Shown here in pieces: positions 31,052-32,154 of a DNA stretch of 32,154 bases. The notes below the pieces were generated by a model. That model was not told the DNA's origin. It searched no databases and worked only from the letters and a program-made list of their open reading frames with translations. The translations under genes were made by a program, and so were the position numbers. Location of the stretch: contig DYKD01000031.1 of the NCBI GenBank assembly GCA_020722765.1, positions 1-32,154 on the forward strand, in the 5' to 3' direction. This DNA is from Brevinema andersonii (lineage in GTDB: Bacteria; Spirochaetota; DYKD01). Position 1 is the stretch's first letter; each line of letters starts with the position of its first letter.

Positions 31052-32022
31052 ATATAAGTTCTAATCAGGCTGAAATCCGATGAACCGCCCTTCAGCTTGT
31101 AATCTCCAATAGAATACGGCACCAGGAATGATTCCCCTTGGGAAACCGGGATCGAATCTCCAGCGTGCTCGACTGAACCGCTTCCCCGTATCACAGTATA
31201 GGCATGGAAGCTGTTGTCATTTTTCGTCGAGGCCTTGCACTCATCCTGCACAAACAGCTTTTCTATTGTAAAAAGACTGTTTTCAATAAGAATCGTCTTG
31301 TCTGAATGTACTGCCACTGGTTTTCCTGTTGTCACTTGTGCATCCTTGAAGTTGATGGTCTCCAAAGACTGACGGACATGCAGGTCGCGGGGCTTGCCGG
31401 AATCATCCATACGGTTCCAGTCGAATACCCTATATGTAATATCGGAATTTTGCTGGATTTCATTGATAAGAATTCCCGGCATAATGGCATGAATCCTACC
31501 AGCTGGAATGTATATGAAGTCCCCTGCCTTGACTGGCAATTTATGGACGCATTCCTCCACCTTACCGCTTTGGATGGCTTTTTCGAACATTTCCCTGTCC
31601 ATTTTCTTACTTAGACCCGCAATAATGAAGGCTCCAGGCTCTGCATGGACAATATACCAGGCTTCGGACTTTCCAAATGAACCGTTCTCGTTTTTTGAAG
31701 CGTATTCATCATCAGGATGGACTTGAACAGACAGCTTATCTTTTGCATCAATAAGCTTGATTAGCAGAGGAAATTTATCTTCATAACGGGAAGCGAGCCG
31801 CTCTCCCATCAAATCCTTGGGATTATCCAGGAAGACTTCGTGAAGGCTTTTACCTGCAAGAGATCCGTTTTCAATAATGCTGGTATCATCATCATGATCC
31901 GAAATCTCCCAAGACTCGCCAATGCGGTCAGAGGGAATGTCCTTGCCTAGAACTGACTTCAGGCTATTGCCTCCCCATATCTTATCCTTATAGATGGGTC
32001 TGAATTTTAAAGGGTACAGCAT
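31048..32022 (-). CDS. manA: Class I mannose-6-phosphate isomerase
   Basis: A 324-residue cupin-fold enzyme interconverting fructose-6-phosphate and mannose-6-phosphate, supplying GDP-mannose for surface polysaccharides. The N-terminus LYPLKFRPIYKDKIWGG and the metal-site stretch KLSVQVHPDDEYAS are diagnostic, followed by GDFIYIPAGRIHAI. Length is normal for the short bacterial class I form. The start was set at 32022, where AAAGGA lies about six bases upstream, rather than at an ATG 36 bases earlier. It is the first gene of the operon containing the RpoH-like factor and the surface proteins. Confidence 0.93.
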   Translation of the reverse strand: MLYPLKFRPIYKDKIWGGNSLKSVLGKDIPSDRIGESWEISDHDDDTSIIENGSLAGKSLHEVFLDNPKDLMGERLASRYEDKFPLLIKLIDAKDKLSVQVHPDDEYASKNENGSFGKSEAWYIVHAEPGAFIIAGLSKKMDREMFEKAIQSGKVEECVHKLPVKAGDFIYIPAGRIHAIMPGILINEIQQNSDITYRVFDWNRMDDSGKPRDLHVRQSLETINFKDAQVTTGKPVAVHSDKTILIENSLFTIEKLFVQDECKASTKNDNSFHAYTVIRGSGSVEHAGDSIPVSQGESFLVPYSIGDYKLKGGSSDFSLIRTYI

Positions 32023-32056
32023 GCAAAATCCTTTATTTGAATTGGAACTGTTAATC

Positions 32057-32092
32057 ATTATACAAGTTAATGTTTTACATGCTTTTTGTCAA
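32057..32092 (-). promoter_or_regulatory. Promoter-like sequences upstream of manA (tentative)
   Basis: The minus strand has TTGACA (32092-32087) and TATAAT (32062-32057), but the spacer of 24 bases is too long for one promoter. One of the two boxes probably pairs with a weaker partner, for example TTGACA with TAACTT at 32069-32064 (17-base spacer). Confidence 0.35.
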
Positions 32093-32107
32093 ATTTGAAG
32101 GGAGTAT

Positions 32108-32154
32108 TCACGTCCAGTCCTTCTCTTTTTCCTTAGGCACATTCCTGGAAGAAT
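32108..32154 (-). CDS. 3' end of an upstream gene (partial)
   Basis: The last 47 bases read as the end of a frame on the minus strand: SSRNVPKEKEKDWT then TGA (32110-32108). The charged tail looks protein-like and stops just before the manA promoter region. Too short to identify. Confidence 0.35.
   Translation of the reverse strand, partial: SSRNVPKEKEKDWT

Noticed and set aside
32057-32092. TTGACA and TATAAT upstream of manA as one promoter
   Set aside because: The spacer is 24 bases, far from 16-18; kept only as tentative separate boxes.

Overview
The window is a bacterial chromosome segment of moderate A+T content, dominated by an accessory/defence region. A heat-shock-type sigma factor (RpoH-like), a class I ManA, a secreted beta-helix protein and an FG-GAP propeller protein suggest a diderm heterotroph. 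The RpoH-like factor recalls deltaproteobacterial or related uncultured lineages. The sequence alone does not fix the phylum. Nearly every gene is on the minus strand; only the AAA_14 ATPase (15717-17015) and the TPR-CHAT protein (22044-24350) are clearly plus-strand.

Layout, in minus-strand transcription order from the right. (a) 32022-24613 is one tightly packed operon: manA, an rpoH-like sigma factor, a membrane-anchored FG-GAP propeller, a signal-peptide beta-helix protein, a membrane sensor with a degenerate PPM/SpoIIE-like domain, and a small membrane protein. (b) 24350-20341 is a regulatory module: a TPR-CHAT (caspase-like) protein divergent from an ECF-type sigma factor and a zinc-finger anti-sigma factor with no membrane segment. 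(c) 20210-13395 holds small operons of unknown membrane and soluble proteins, a PcfJ-like protein, an FGDN-motif protein, an AAA_14/DUF4143 ATPase and a zinc-ribbon protein with an SSB-like acidic tail. (d) 13277 to the left edge is a complete-looking type III-D-like CRISPR-Cas operon: MBL/beta-CASP-CARF fusion, cas10 (no HD domain), cas7, csx10, tandem cas7, csx19-like, TIGR03986-type RAMP, CARF-RelE-like effector, TerB/J-domain protein, cas1, a truncated DUF4160 plus DUF2442 pair, and cas2, which is cut by the window edge. No cas6 and no CRISPR array lie inside the window; the array may lie left of position 1.

How the parts may work together. Cas10 keeps a cyclase-type (A)GDD motif, and two different CARF proteins flank the interference genes, so cyclic oligoadenylate signalling is likely. 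One CARF protein is fused to a full set of beta-CASP metallo-RNase motifs, an effector architecture I do not know to be characterised. The other has a RelE-like C-terminus resembling Cami1. A second thread is a recurrent minus-strand element, a T-tract of 7-10 followed by CGTATA. It lies just upstream of the ECF sigma gene itself and of several accessory operons between 13 and 22 kb, with a weaker copy before the CRISPR operon. This looks like the ECF sigma factor's own promoter and suggests a shared regulon, possibly under control of the CHAT protein.
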